This document shows positions 36,101 to 45,658 of a stretch of 64,000 nt of DNA, in pieces. Location of the stretch: positions 6,386,001 through 6,450,000 of the forward strand of contig NC_089544.1 of assembly GCF_040115645.1 (NCBI RefSeq), in the 5' to 3' direction. The stretch comes from Euwallacea fornicatus (lineage: Eukaryota > Arthropoda > Insecta > Coleoptera > Curculionidae). How positions within the stretch are numbered: the first letter of the stretch is position 1; every line of letters begins with the position of its first letter. A model generated the notes under the pieces. That model searched no databases, was not told where the DNA came from, and worked only from the letters and a program-made list of their open reading frames with translations. The translations under genes and the position numbers were made by a program.

Positions 36101-39100
36101 CAATGAGCATAAACTTCATTTTTAAAAAGATAGAACTTCATTCCATTACGCTTGATCAGGTAGAGAACGGCTTAATCATAGACTCCGAAAAATTAGTTCG
36201 TAGGCGAAGTATTATAGAATGACCACCAAAATCATTGGATCTGACACTTCTTGATTTTCCCTTTGATATCCACAATATTGTTGCCATTGATATCTACAAT
36301 TTCCTGAAATCAAACATCCCACACGATCTGAAGTTATTTAGGGTTGTTCGTTTTAAAATGAAAGTCGTGTATATATATCATAAATTGATACATTATGTGA
36401 ATAAAGAATGAACCAATAGGTGTAGAGAATACAAATGATCAATTATTATTTTTTCTTCACTTTCTTTATCTTTTTCATTTTTCAGGTTTAGATTTTGGCA
36501 TTTTGGTGAATGGAGAGAGGTGATAGTTGATGATAGATTACCGACACATAAGGGGAGACTGGTACATTTACACTGCTCGAATTCGACGGAGTTTTGGGCA
36601 GCCTTGTTGGAGAAAGCCTATGCCAAGTAAGTTCAACAGATATGAAAAAAATTAAACGATCAAGAAATTAACATGCACTAAAACTATTTACAGATTCTAT
36701 GGTTCTTACGAGAACCTCATGTTTGGATCTACAACTAAAGCTCTTCAAGATTTAACCGGAGGAATAGTACAAAGTTTCGGCCTAAGTCATCAAGATCGAT
36801 ATCTTACATTTCAAGTCCTCAATTCTGCAGTCCCTAGATCTAGTCTTCTCATAGCTACAATTACTCAGGTAAGTTTAAGTTTACAAGTAATATTAAAAGA
36901 ATTTTTAAAGAAACTACTCAAGAATTGTCTAAAAATCTAACTGACTTATACAAATCTAAAGGACAAAGAGAGTAAACGTCAGCTGCGCCTAAGAAACGGA
37001 CTGATCACGCAACACGCTTACTCGGTGACGGGGCTGGCACGGGTCAGGGGCACTTCTGGGGAAACCCCTTTGGTTCGACTGAAAAACCCATGGGCCAGGG
37101 GCGAATGGACGGGCGCGTGGAGTGACCGGTCGTGGGAATGGGATGGATTGACTGCCCGAGACAAGGAACTGCTAAGTGTACGGGTGGCGAATGAAGGAGA
37201 GTTTTGGTAACAATCTTTCATCTTTTTCAAAAATTAATAACTTAATTTAGTTTTACAAAATACATTGTAAAATAATTAAAGATTGCACAAATAAAATTTC
37301 TTAAAGTAGGAAGAAGATTAATTTTATAATATCCGTTTTAGGATGTCTTTCGAAGACTTCGCAAGACATTTCACGCAATTGGACTTGGTACATATTGGAC
37401 CTGATGACTGGATGATGGAGAGTGCACTACACTCCAAACAACCATGGAGAGCTGTGTTAGCGAGGCGAAGATGGAGGGCGGGATATAACGCAGGAGGAGG
37501 ACCATCTTATGTTGGTATGTAAACAAAATTCTATTTCTCACGTTTGGAATCTAGAAATCGAGATCGGGCACTTGGTACACGGTGTGCCCAAGGTAAGGAT
37601 GTATTCTACAGAAGTCCTTTTCATGTCTTGATGGTTCTGTATCTACAATATTGAACACAAATTGAAGAACTTTAGTACCTTTAAATTTATTTCGTTGAAC
37701 CGAACTGAATTTGAAAATTATTGCAATATACACGTAAAAATATAAGAAATATTCTTGATAGGTTAGTAACGAGTTGAAACCAAAAGTACAAAAACTCCAA
37801 AATAAATGACGAAATTGTCGATAATTTTAAACTTAAATTAATAATGCGTAAACAACCTTTTGGTAGCTATAACTTCTTGGCATCACTTTGGCATTGATTT
37901 TAATACAATATTTTCAAAATCCCGTCATTTCCGATGGATTCTCAAGATTTTTACATTACCCGAATCAATTCTTCTTTAGAAGAGTTTGGCAAACATGTAG
38001 TTCTAGTTCCTAACATAAATTTTCAATGGGGTTGAGGTCAGAATTTTGTGCAAGAAAGTCGATAACAGTAATTTTTTCGGTCGCAAACCGGTGGCTCTAG
38101 ATTTGTGTTTCGGATCATTATCTTGCTGAAATATCCACGTAATTGGTACGTGGTTCTTGGCGTATAGCAACATTACGTTTTTTAATATATCTAGACACAT
38201 AAATCAATCCATAATGCACTCTATGATATGTAACGGTCTTACACCATATCCGGAAAGACATACCCACACTATGCAAGATCTACCGCGATGTTTAACTGGA
38301 CGTTTGGTATAGTTAGGGTTAAATATTTAGTTTGGGGGACGATGAACCCACGGTTTGCCCTCAGAATCAAAAATGTTAAACTTGTTTTTATCTGAAAACA
38401 GCACTTTTTCCAATCTCTGTTTGTCCAATGTAAATATTTGTTGGCAAAAGCAAGTCGAGCCTTCTCGTTTTTCTTCGATATAAATGGGTTTCTTGTCGCT
38501 TTGCAATTACACAGTCCTCCTTGCCTTAGTCTTTTTTGGACGATTTTGTGGCGCACCTGAGCTTCGCCAAATTTATATAGAATTTGTTTTGGAGATTTGC
38601 GTGTACGTTTCTGAGAAAATTTCTTGATGAATACATCAATTCGTCCCGTTGTTTTTCGTGGATGACCATTTTTTCTTATTGGTTTTACAGTATTTCGCGA
38701 TTTAAAATTAGAAATTATTTTTGAAATAATCGATTTATAAATGTTAAATATTTTTTTGAGATATCGACTTGTTTAGTACTTTGTTGATAAACGTTAATTA
38801 TTTTATATCTAAAATCTTAAAACAATTGTTTTCCATCAGCCCTGCTGGAACTGAACTAGTATCAAAAGTGTTTAGGAATTGGTTTAAAAACCAATTCGTA
38901 TTGTTATAAACTAAATTCTTTAAAAGTTTCTGTACGTACGTACCTTTAAAAAATTATTTACACCAGAGGTCTTATGAAAAATGAGAAACCAGAACTTATC
39001 TTTGCACAACATTAACGAGTTTATCACAATTAGTTAAGATTCATTACTTTCAAATATTAACACCTAAAAAAATTTCAATCGAAAAATAAAATTTCTCCTA

Positions 39101-42100
39101 CTTTTGTCTAGTAGTGTACAGGGTCTCCTATGGTCGATGTAATTGGAAGGTTTCAGGTAGTTCTCGAATAGATGGAGAAGAACCGTGATTGGAACCATTG
39201 GCGCGATTTTGAGCCAATTTCAATGATCTAATCAACATTTTTACATTTCAACTCGTTTAAGGTATATACGATGTTTTTCGTTTCCTGACGTTTTTTTAAG
39301 CCCCATAACTTTTTTTGTGAATATTTTTAATTTTTGGCAGAAACATTTTGTGTGCATTTTCTTATTGAAATTCAGAACCGTACTCGATTTTTTTTAACTT
39401 ACTTTTTTTTTCTAGTTACAGAACAGAGTTGTTTTTTTTTTTAATGGAAAACAGTCGGCTATGACTCCATTAATTATATATTTTTTTAACTTTCTGAAAA
39501 TATATAGTTCCATATACTAATTATCTCGGTAAATAAGAAAATTATAAAATGTTTTTTGTTTTTTATTTTAATTTCAAGTGGAATTGTATCACTACATGTA
39601 AAACCTATTTTCAAACTAGAAAAAAATGTCCTAATAGAATTTTACGCCATATTAAAAACGTATTGATTTAGAAAGAAATTACATTTTTATTATACAGGGA
39701 GTTTAAAAAAGACGCGACAAAATTTAAGGGGGTGATGGCTTAGGTCATTTTATGAAAAAAAGTTTCGATAAATATAGGTCCAGAAATGTATTTTTTCCGA
39801 AATGCAGGGTGTTACATCTTTTTTTTAAATAACGGTTTTTGAAAAATAATTCAAATATCTTTTAACCGTTTTTTCAAAACTTTTCAAAAATTGTCAAAGT
39901 ACAAAATATTTTTAGGGTATAAGGGAATAAACCCTTGAATTTTTTTAAAATGTTTTAGTATGATAAATGGACCTGTAATAAAATGGGTTTTATTTTTTAT
40001 CTCGTAAACGATGCAAGATACGAAGAAACTTCAAGATACAAAAAAGTTTTATTTTTAGTTGCTTCATCCTAAAAATATATCGAAATTTAATTAAAGTCAG
40101 CGATGTACATACTTTTGCCAATAAATTTGATTAAGATGCGGCTCCTTGACGCTACTGGGCCTAATAATTTTAATCTAGTTAGGGCGAAATCAGCCTCTTG
40201 TTACTGCAAATAACGGTACTAAATTTAAAAAAAAACGATTAAAAGATATTTGAATTATTTTTCAAAATCCGGTGTTTAAAAACAAATATATATCATGTAT
40301 CTTGAAAACAATACATTTCCTGACTTAGGCGTAAAGGAACTTTTTTTCATAAAATGACCTGAAAAATGATCTTGTTAAATGTTGCTGCATCTATTTTAAA
40401 CACTCTCTATAACAGTCTTTTCTTATTTCAAGTATTGTTTAAACCGAATGCAATTCACATCGGAATTTCACACTGGCGCGAAATGTGCTCAATTGTCTTA
40501 ATCAAATGAATGGATGTATGCTTTAAATCTTATGTTTTTCAAAAAATTATAATTTTTTTATTTACTGCGATAAATATATGGAACTAAATATTTTCAGAAA
40601 GCTAAAAAAACTCTCTAGTTAATAGAGTCCTGGCCAACTATGGCTTCCATTAAGAATAAAAAAAAGCATCTTTGGTCTACAACTCGAAAATAAATTAAGC
40701 TAAAAAGATTTCGAGTACGCTATCGAATTACACATAACGGAATGCTTAAAAGATATTTTTGCCAAAAATTGAATATATTGACAAACAAAAAAATTATGGG
40801 GCTTTAAAGGAAACGATAAAAAACGAAAAGCACTATGTATCTTCCAAGTCAGTCGAAATGTCAAAATACTATTTAGATATTTGAAATGGGCTACAAAATC
40901 GAGCCAAGAGTCCCGACAATGGATATTCCCCATTTTCTCGGGAAATTCCTAAAACAACCTCAATTACATCGTAAATAGAATTTCCTGTACATATATCTTA
41001 TTTTCCTATTTTTATGCAGTTATTTTTTTATATATGTAGACACGACTGCTATGAACCCTCAATTCCACGTCCAGATTCCCAGAGCCACCAGCAATAAGTG
41101 CCACGTAGTGGTCTCCGTGACTCAATCCTACGAGACCAACATGGCAGATATGAAAAAAAGGAAACCGCTCTTTGCCCTCGGGTTCGCTGTGTATGAAGTT
41201 CCTCCTAGTATGCAAAGACTGACTCCTAATTTTGTGACCGACCAGGCAAGAGGATTTTCCATAAGTTCCATTTTCTTGGATTTAAAATTTTTATCTAATT
41301 CCAGAAACCGTTAGATGTAACTAACCACTCAGTAGCCAGGGAAGTGGTTACGTTTTTCACGCTACCACCCGGTGATTACATCGTGGTGCCTCAAACCAAC
41401 GTTCCTAATTTAGATGGGAAATTTTTGCTCAGAATATTAACCGATGAACAAAGCAATATTTGGTAAGTAAATACCCATTTTTCCCTATTTATGTCACTAC
41501 ATGAAATTTCTTTAAGGGAGGTTAATGAAGACAACATGCTGATAAAAAACATTGCCTTTGAATTAAGTGAGGAACCGTCGTCGACACTTTATGTAAGTGT
41601 GTGTTTCTTTCATCTTAAAGGGCGTCTCACGTTAGATTCGCTTACAGAAAGAGGGAAAATCCATTTTACCAAAACTTTTGCTCAAATACCCGCCAGAAGT
41701 CGATGCTAGTCAATTGCAAAAAATCCTCAAATCCAATTGGAAGCTGTATTTGTGCGACAAACCCAGCTTGGAGCTATGCAAAAGTCTTATTATGTTGAAG
41801 GATTACAATATCAGCGGCAGGATCAATATCATCGATATTCCCGCGCTGATACATTTGCTTCAGTTTTGGAGGGTGAGCAGTTTTTTGTCACAAAAATGAT
41901 TTTACATTATCACGGTTCTGGCATTCCAGCTAGCTTTCCAGAAGTTTGAACGAGGCCACAACAGCGGGAAAACGTCTAGCTACAACCTCAGGGCATTGCT
42001 ATGGGAAGCAGGTTGCACTGCTAGCAACAAAGTTTTGGAATGCCTGGTCCTCAGATTTGCCAAAAATAGGATAGTGACCACTGAGAGCTACATTATGGCT

Positions 42101-42313
42101 CTTATTAGACTCTACTTAGCTCATGGTATGTTGCAAATGTTTTGTTTATGTTAATTTAATCGTCTTAATTTTCAGAACGATATCACAATTTGGATACCAA
42201 GATGAAGAGCAACCCCATATCTTTAGAAGAGGTAAGAGGGGTTTTTGTTACAACGTGCGCCTATTAAACCTCTTTTATTCCCGTAGATGATATTGATGAC
42301 TATTTATTCGTAA
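27148..42313 (+). CDS. Calpain-like protein, catalytic Cys lost (calpain-C type)
   Basis: Exons: 27148-27316, 31396-31595, 36486-36626, 36694-36868, 36962-37206, 37342-37514, 41040-41245, 41305-41462, 41517-41592, 41648-41872, 41930-42125, 42176-42231, 42287-42313. All phases join. With 4343-4404 the protein is about 702 aa. Order: calpain N-region (RGVLYEDQEFSANSKSLY), protease core, C2-like region (PWRAVLARRRWRAGYNAGG onward), then a penta-EF-hand part (VDASQLQKILKSNWKLYL) ending MILMTIYS. Active calpains have GDCWLL; here it is GELGDQFLLSAVASL, with Gln at the Cys codon (31483-31485). His (LITQHAYSVTG, 37013) and Asn (KNPWARGEW, 37085) remain. One EF loop looks able to bind calcium (DYNISGRINIID); the next (RGHNSGKTSSYN) does not. 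It is cytosolic and probably non-proteolytic, like Drosophila CalpC, which is known to lack catalytic residues. Intron 41246-41304 uses a GC donor. Confidence 0.93.
27317..29526. other. Calpain intron, no gene recognised
   Basis: Intron sequence between exons 27148-27316 and 31396-31595. A fragment near 27455-27490 echoes the tail of the mariner pseudogene ('attgtgaaaccctagaagttttt' beside 'attgtgaagtttttgggac' at 25460). Otherwise nothing recognised. Confidence 0.35.
29527..30943 (-). mobile_element. Element J: Tc1-like element in a calpain intron
   Basis: Ends TA-CATTGCGTGACATAGAAAAG... and ...CTTTTCTATGTCACTCCG-TA. The inverted repeats hold 'gaacaccccgtaaaaatggtt'. Same family as element K (43789-45233), which lies in the opposite orientation. 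Length about 1.42 kb, close to a complete element. Confidence 0.85.
29662..30699 (-). pseudogene. Transposase of element J, several stops and shifts
   Basis: The start at ATG 30699 reads MPGHRIQRNFNQLKEFERG. Then come FRSRTIYR-type HTH pieces (GRPIGSRTIYRWSRSLEW), a TVKV/MVWGAIPCGSRSPLLFIRS block, the second Asp motif (VFQQDDARLHVARVTMDFFQ) and the third (LPWSPRSLDLSAIEHVWN, Glu kept but the usual SPDLSP altered). It ends RRIQESIRYRVGLTNYY, stop at 29662. At least three breaks (near 30460, 30230 and 29905). Inactive. Confidence 0.85.
30944..32285. other. Calpain intron sequence around exon 31396-31595
   Basis: Apart from the exon at 31396-31595, nothing recognised. The overlapping frames at 31878-32262 on both strands have no domain or splice support. 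Confidence 0.3.
32512..33440 (-). pseudogene. Tc1-like transposase pseudogene in a calpain intron
   Basis: On the - strand, from about 33440: KLSSGEQNRAIGMLQVGSK (first helix region), then FQRTGNIAERWRKRRSKKTT, RYSDSRGVRVWTCPG (after the first Asp region SRKNPDLA/EESRS), a poor middle part, and SPDLNLIEHVWDMLQKG-like text. It ends RRRCDAVMDVRGGHLTY at about 32512. Many stops and shifts; the second catalytic motif is not readable. Terminal repeats were not placed with confidence. Confidence 0.65.
33441..33904. other. Calpain intron, nothing recognised
   Basis: Very AT-rich. The open frame at 33493-33714 has low-complexity composition and no family features. Confidence 0.3.
33905..34150 (-). 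pseudogene. Transposase C-terminal fragment of the element A superfamily
   Basis: The - strand gives WIGLLYRLTSPVWTCFYGVI, a decayed match to the 'WPARSPDLTPLDFFLWG' block. Then comes INPTLQKS, and EAQKIPPQMGRKALEKFELY leads to HCEEVNAAQFEYLMR and a stop at 33905. Its spacing from the third catalytic motif to the stop matches the end of the transposase at 16163-17230. The rest of the element is not found. Confidence 0.6.
34151..35690. other. Calpain intron, one unexplained open frame
   Basis: Contains a short TG run (34661-34674) and a 74-codon - strand frame at 34944-35168 that looks less random than its neighbours (HKELFSHQECKKLSRWLPGL), but it has no start context, splice borders or family I recognise. 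Confidence 0.3.
35700..36340. pseudogene. Two opposed transposase scraps (element A superfamily)
   Basis: On the - strand near 35740-35850, the text PARSLVLISLDFFLFGHL is a decayed 'PARSPDLTPLDFFLWG' block. On the + strand near 35940-36310, the text INVWGVILKRN is followed by RRRSIIE, stop, PPKSLDLTLLDFPFDIHNIV. This looks like two different copies of the same superfamily lying head to tail against each other. Both are heavily decayed. Confidence 0.5.
37765..39116 (-). mobile_element. Element O: Tc1-like element in a calpain intron
   Basis: The right end reads (on the - strand) CACTACTAGACAAAAGTAGGAG next to TA at 39117. A diverged mirror ('accaaaagtacaaaaactcc') near 37780 marks the left end approximately. 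The transposase pseudogene fills the middle. It lies directly against the foldback element at 39119; both use the same TA. Confidence 0.6.
38000..38820 (-). pseudogene. Transposase of element O
   Basis: On the - strand: an HTH part (KIINVYQQSTKQVDISKKYL), then GHPRKTTGRIDVFIKKFSQK, RHKIVQKRLRQGGLCNCKAT, KARLAFANKYLHWTNRDWKK, a first Asp region altered to CFQIKTSL, the second Asp (IFQQDNDPKHKSRAT), and SDLNPIENL near 38030. Frameshifts near 38400 and 38110; the C-terminus is missing. Inactive. Confidence 0.75.
39119..40987. repeat. Large foldback element in a calpain intron
   Basis: Starts TA-CAGGGTCTCCTATGG..GATGTAATTGG and ends CCTCAATTACATCG..TTTCCTG-TA. The arms are about 550 bases: 'tttttcgtttcctgacgttttttt' then 'gccccataac' near 39290 mirrors 'ttatggggctttaaaggaaacg' near 40795; 'ccatatactaat' and 'ttagttccatat' mirror near 39510 and 40575. 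The centre is occupied by a second foldback (39695-40407). Ends about 50 bases before calpain exon 41040. Confidence 0.8.
39695..40407. repeat. Foldback element nested in another foldback
   Basis: Starts TA-CAGGGAGTTTAAAA and ends TTTTAAACACTCTC-TA. The arms of about 200 bases mirror: 'aataattcaaatatcttttaa' near 39845 against 'ttaaaagatatttgaattatt' near 40240, and 'tcattttatgaaaaaaagt' near 39758 against 'tttttttcataaaatga' near 40340. It sits almost exactly between the arms of the outer element. Confidence 0.75.
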
Positions 42314-43179
42314 ATCTGCAACTGACCACATCGTAGCGAAAGTGTTTCTGCCAAAGAGTTATTACTAATTTTTATTGTGTATCTATGTATATACTTCTAG
42401 GAAAATTATAATTTATTATTTATACTGAAATAATGTGCAATTAACTGAGTACCTTCATGTAAATTAAAGTACTTGTAAGAAAACTTTATAAAAGACTAAT
42501 ATATTCCAAAAATATTTAAGATAAATTATAAAATTTTTGTTTCTTAACAGTGTGTTTTTATTTCTCAAAAGAGAATCTTAAAACTAGATATCGCCAAGCA
42601 TAATTTTGAAGATGGAAATGTCGGATCATCTCCTTAAAACTCCTCCCGAGATACCAAACGTCTGCAGGATAGAGTCCGTATGATTCAAAACTCTATCAGA
42701 AACTTTCACTTTCGTTCCTTTCGAGCATGCGGTAATGCTGACTTGAAACTGGAAAAAGTGAGCTACATATTTCGCAGTTTTGCTCCATTTGAACTGACCT
42801 CGTGTTATTTATAGTGACCGATATTAGCATGATTGAGCTCCGGACACGAATACCCTGTATTGAAAGAAAATGAAAGTTTCTAGACAACCAATTTGCAATT
42901 AATTCGTAGGTAGGATATAGTTTGCACAAGCATATAAGCACATCCCCAAAAGTCTTGCCCCCCTTACTAATTTTTTAAGATTTCCAATCTGAATCTCTTT
43001 TTTTAGTTTAAGAATTTTTTAGAATTTTGTGGTAACAAAAATGAAAATATCGCAGCAGCAAATTGTTTACATTCGGAAATACGCTGACGTTCATGCCCAG
43101 AATCGGTTTAACACTGCTATCGAGGATTAAATTAGCAATTAAACTTCGTACAAGATGTCAGATAATTCAATTTCTTAGT
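42314..43179. other. Calpain 3' UTR and intergenic spacer
   Basis: The calpain stop is at 42311-42313. A plausible polyadenylation signal variant (ATTAAA) is at 42463-42468. Beyond that, nothing recognised up to the transposon remains that begin near 43180. Confidence 0.35.
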
Positions 43180-43788
43180 TTAACCGGGCAAAGATGGCGA
43201 CATTAAATCAAGAGGGATTATCAAATCATCAAATTGCTCGTTGTAAAAACATGCCCCGGACTTCGGTAACGCACATAGTCGTCCCTTTTCCAGGTTTTGG
43301 TCGAATCTAAGCAAAGAAAAACGACTAACTGTTTCCAGAGAAGTTGTTCCATATCAAGGAGGATCAGTGACATTTTGGGAGGGTATTATGTATCGTAGGC
43401 GTACTCCACTTATTGTTACCGAGCAAACAATTACAGGTAGGATATACACTGAAAACATCATCGAAACCATCAATCAGTCTTTGCGCAATGAATTTTGGGA
43501 CAATTTCATTTTTCAAGACGATAATGCCGGACTACATCGCACGCAAACATTGCTGAACATGCTGAGGCAAGAAAATATCCAAAGAATCGACTGGTCCAGC
43601 AAACCCACCAGATATGAGTCCTACTGAACATGTATAAGATCATCTCAGCAGAGCAATATCCAATCACCAAAATCCCCTTGCAACCCTTCGGGAAGTGACT
43701 GTATCTGTTCAACAAGAGTGGAAAATATGTCTTATCATTTTATCGATTAATCAATTTCAGGGATGCCGTGACGCGCCGGCCAATTATA
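43180..43788 (+). pseudogene. Tc1-like transposase pseudogene cut by element K
   Basis: Pieces read on the + strand: an HTH start near 43195 (ATLNQEGLSNHQIAR), then QGGSVTFWEGIMYRRRTPLI, the second Asp (FIFQDDNAGLHRTQTLLN), and IQRIDWSSKP in place of the third catalytic block. The end (RDAVTRRPANY) is interrupted at 43788 by element K, inserted at a TA. The first Asp region is deleted. Confidence 0.65.
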
Positions 43789-45233
43789 CTGCGTGACATG
43801 GAAAAAAGAACACCCCGTAAAAATGGTTTTATTTAGATAATTTTTAGTATGCATGTTTGTATATGGGAACACAAAAAACAATTAAATTTTCAGTCATATT
43901 TATCAATTTGTTTACGAGTTATCAGGAGTTTTAGTTTTTTTTACTATAAAAATTGCAATAAAATATCAACATTTTGACTGCAAAATATCATTTACTATGT
44001 GTGTTTAGAGAGCGCTTTTAGATCAATCAAATATGCCTAGTCACAGAATCTAGCGAAACTTTAATCAATTGAGAGAATTTGAGAGAGGTCGAATAGTGAG
44101 TCTACAAGAAGCTGGTTGGTCATTTAGGAAAATCGCCACTAGATTGAATCATAGTGTAAATACTATAGTGAGATGTTGTCAAGAATGACCCCAAGAAGAA
44201 TAAATAGGCAGAAGAAGAGGTACTAGACGATCCCGAAGAACTACGCAACTCTAAAATCGCCGCCTTTGAATTATAGCCATAAGAGAAAGGTTTGTCTCGT
44301 CGCCGACGCTGACAGATCAATGGTTTTCTGAGTACAGAAGGCCCATTGGGATTCGAATCATTTATCGTCGGTTAAGAGGTTTTGAATTGATTTCCTACCG
44401 TCCCTATCTTGTGTTACCCCTCATTATAAATCATCGTCAAAACCGACTACGGTGATGGAGAAAACGGATATATTGGAATCTGGAATGGGATAATATTATA
44501 TTTAGTGACGAATCCAGTTTCTATTTGAGTACGTATAATAATCGGGCAAGAGTAAAAAAGAGATGGGGTGAAAGACCGAATTCTCGGTTTGGAATAGAGA
44601 AGCATATCCATCTATCATCTCATCCAGACTGTTGTGGTAATGATTTGGTGTGCTATTGCGTATAGTAACAGGTCACCTCTATTTTTCACTAGAGTCCGTA
44701 TGACAGCCCAACAATAAATGCAAGAAGTCCTGGAATCTCATCTCGTGCTTTATCGAGAAACTCTTATTAATCCAGTTTTCCAGCAACACAATGCACAACC
44801 ACATGTGAATAGAGTGACTAAGGACTTTTTTAAAATAAAATGCAATTAATCTGGTTTCTTGACTCCGTTGATCTTGAGACCTCTCACCAATTGAATATGT
44901 ATGGAATTTTGTAGGTAGAAGATTTCATAATTTACCCCATCCCCCACAAACCCTAGCGGAGTTATGTCATGTTGTCCAATTAGCCTGGAATGAGATTCTC
45001 CAAGAAGGCATCAATAACTTCACTAAATCCACGCCTATACGTGTACAGGAATGTATAAGATACCGCGAAGGACTCACAAGTTTTTTTTTTCTGTTTTTAA
45101 CAATTAAGTTTATTCAATTTTTTAATGAGGTATTTGTTTTAAAGTAAGAAAAATACATACCAAAATTTATTTAAATTAAAGCATTTTTATGGGGTGTTCT
45201 CATAAAAAAATCAATTATACTCATGTCATGTAG
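43789..45233 (+). mobile_element. Element K: Tc1-like element, second copy of the J family
   Basis: Left end TA-CTGCGTGACATGGAAAAAAG with 'gaacaccccgtaaaaatggtt'. The right end is diverged ('aagcatttttatggggtgttctca ... catgtcatgtag-TA'). The arrangement and sequence match element J in reverse orientation. Inserted at the 3' end of an older transposase pseudogene. Confidence 0.8.
44033..45090 (+). pseudogene. Transposase of element K, degenerate
   Basis: From ATG 44033: MPSHRI, stop, RNFNQLREFERGRIVSLQEA, then a run of stops. Later come IAIREREFV-like text and RRPIGIRIIYRRLRGFELIS, the first Asp (NIIFSDESSFYLST), a decayed middle, FQQHNAQPHVNRVTKDFF (His in place of the second Asp), and SPIEYVWNFVGRRFHNLPH with the family ending. 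More damaged than its relative J. Confidence 0.75.
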
Positions 45234-45658
45234 TATAATTGAAAGGAGACGCGGTCATACAGATTATTAAGTTAAGTTTTGGTGATAACATTAAATTTTT
45301 TTCTTAAAATAAAAAAAAATGTAAATGAATTATTTTTCGCTTTGTGCCTAACAAACGTTATTGTACATTCTTGGATGATCAAATTCCAAAATTTTCCTAC
45401 CACACTTTGTAATAGTGAATCAAAGAATGAATTTCCTCAGATTTCAAAAATTTAAGATGATTATTTCTAAATGCATCTTGGGTAATACTTTTGGAGATGT
45501 GTTTATTTCCTAAAAATAATATCACATAGTCACAGGTTCTAAAATCCTAATCATTGTAAGTACAAACCAGTCGTTCTCTCAAATCGTCTTCAAATAATGA
45601 TATACATAACATCCACAATAAATATACGGTTAACCGATTCTTCATCAAATATGGTGCT
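45234..45658. other. Downstream flank and 3' UTR of the Toll-like gene
   Basis: The - strand AATAAA at 45502-45507 lies about 150 bases beyond the Toll stop codon (45659) and is the likely polyadenylation signal. Nothing else recognised. Confidence 0.45.
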
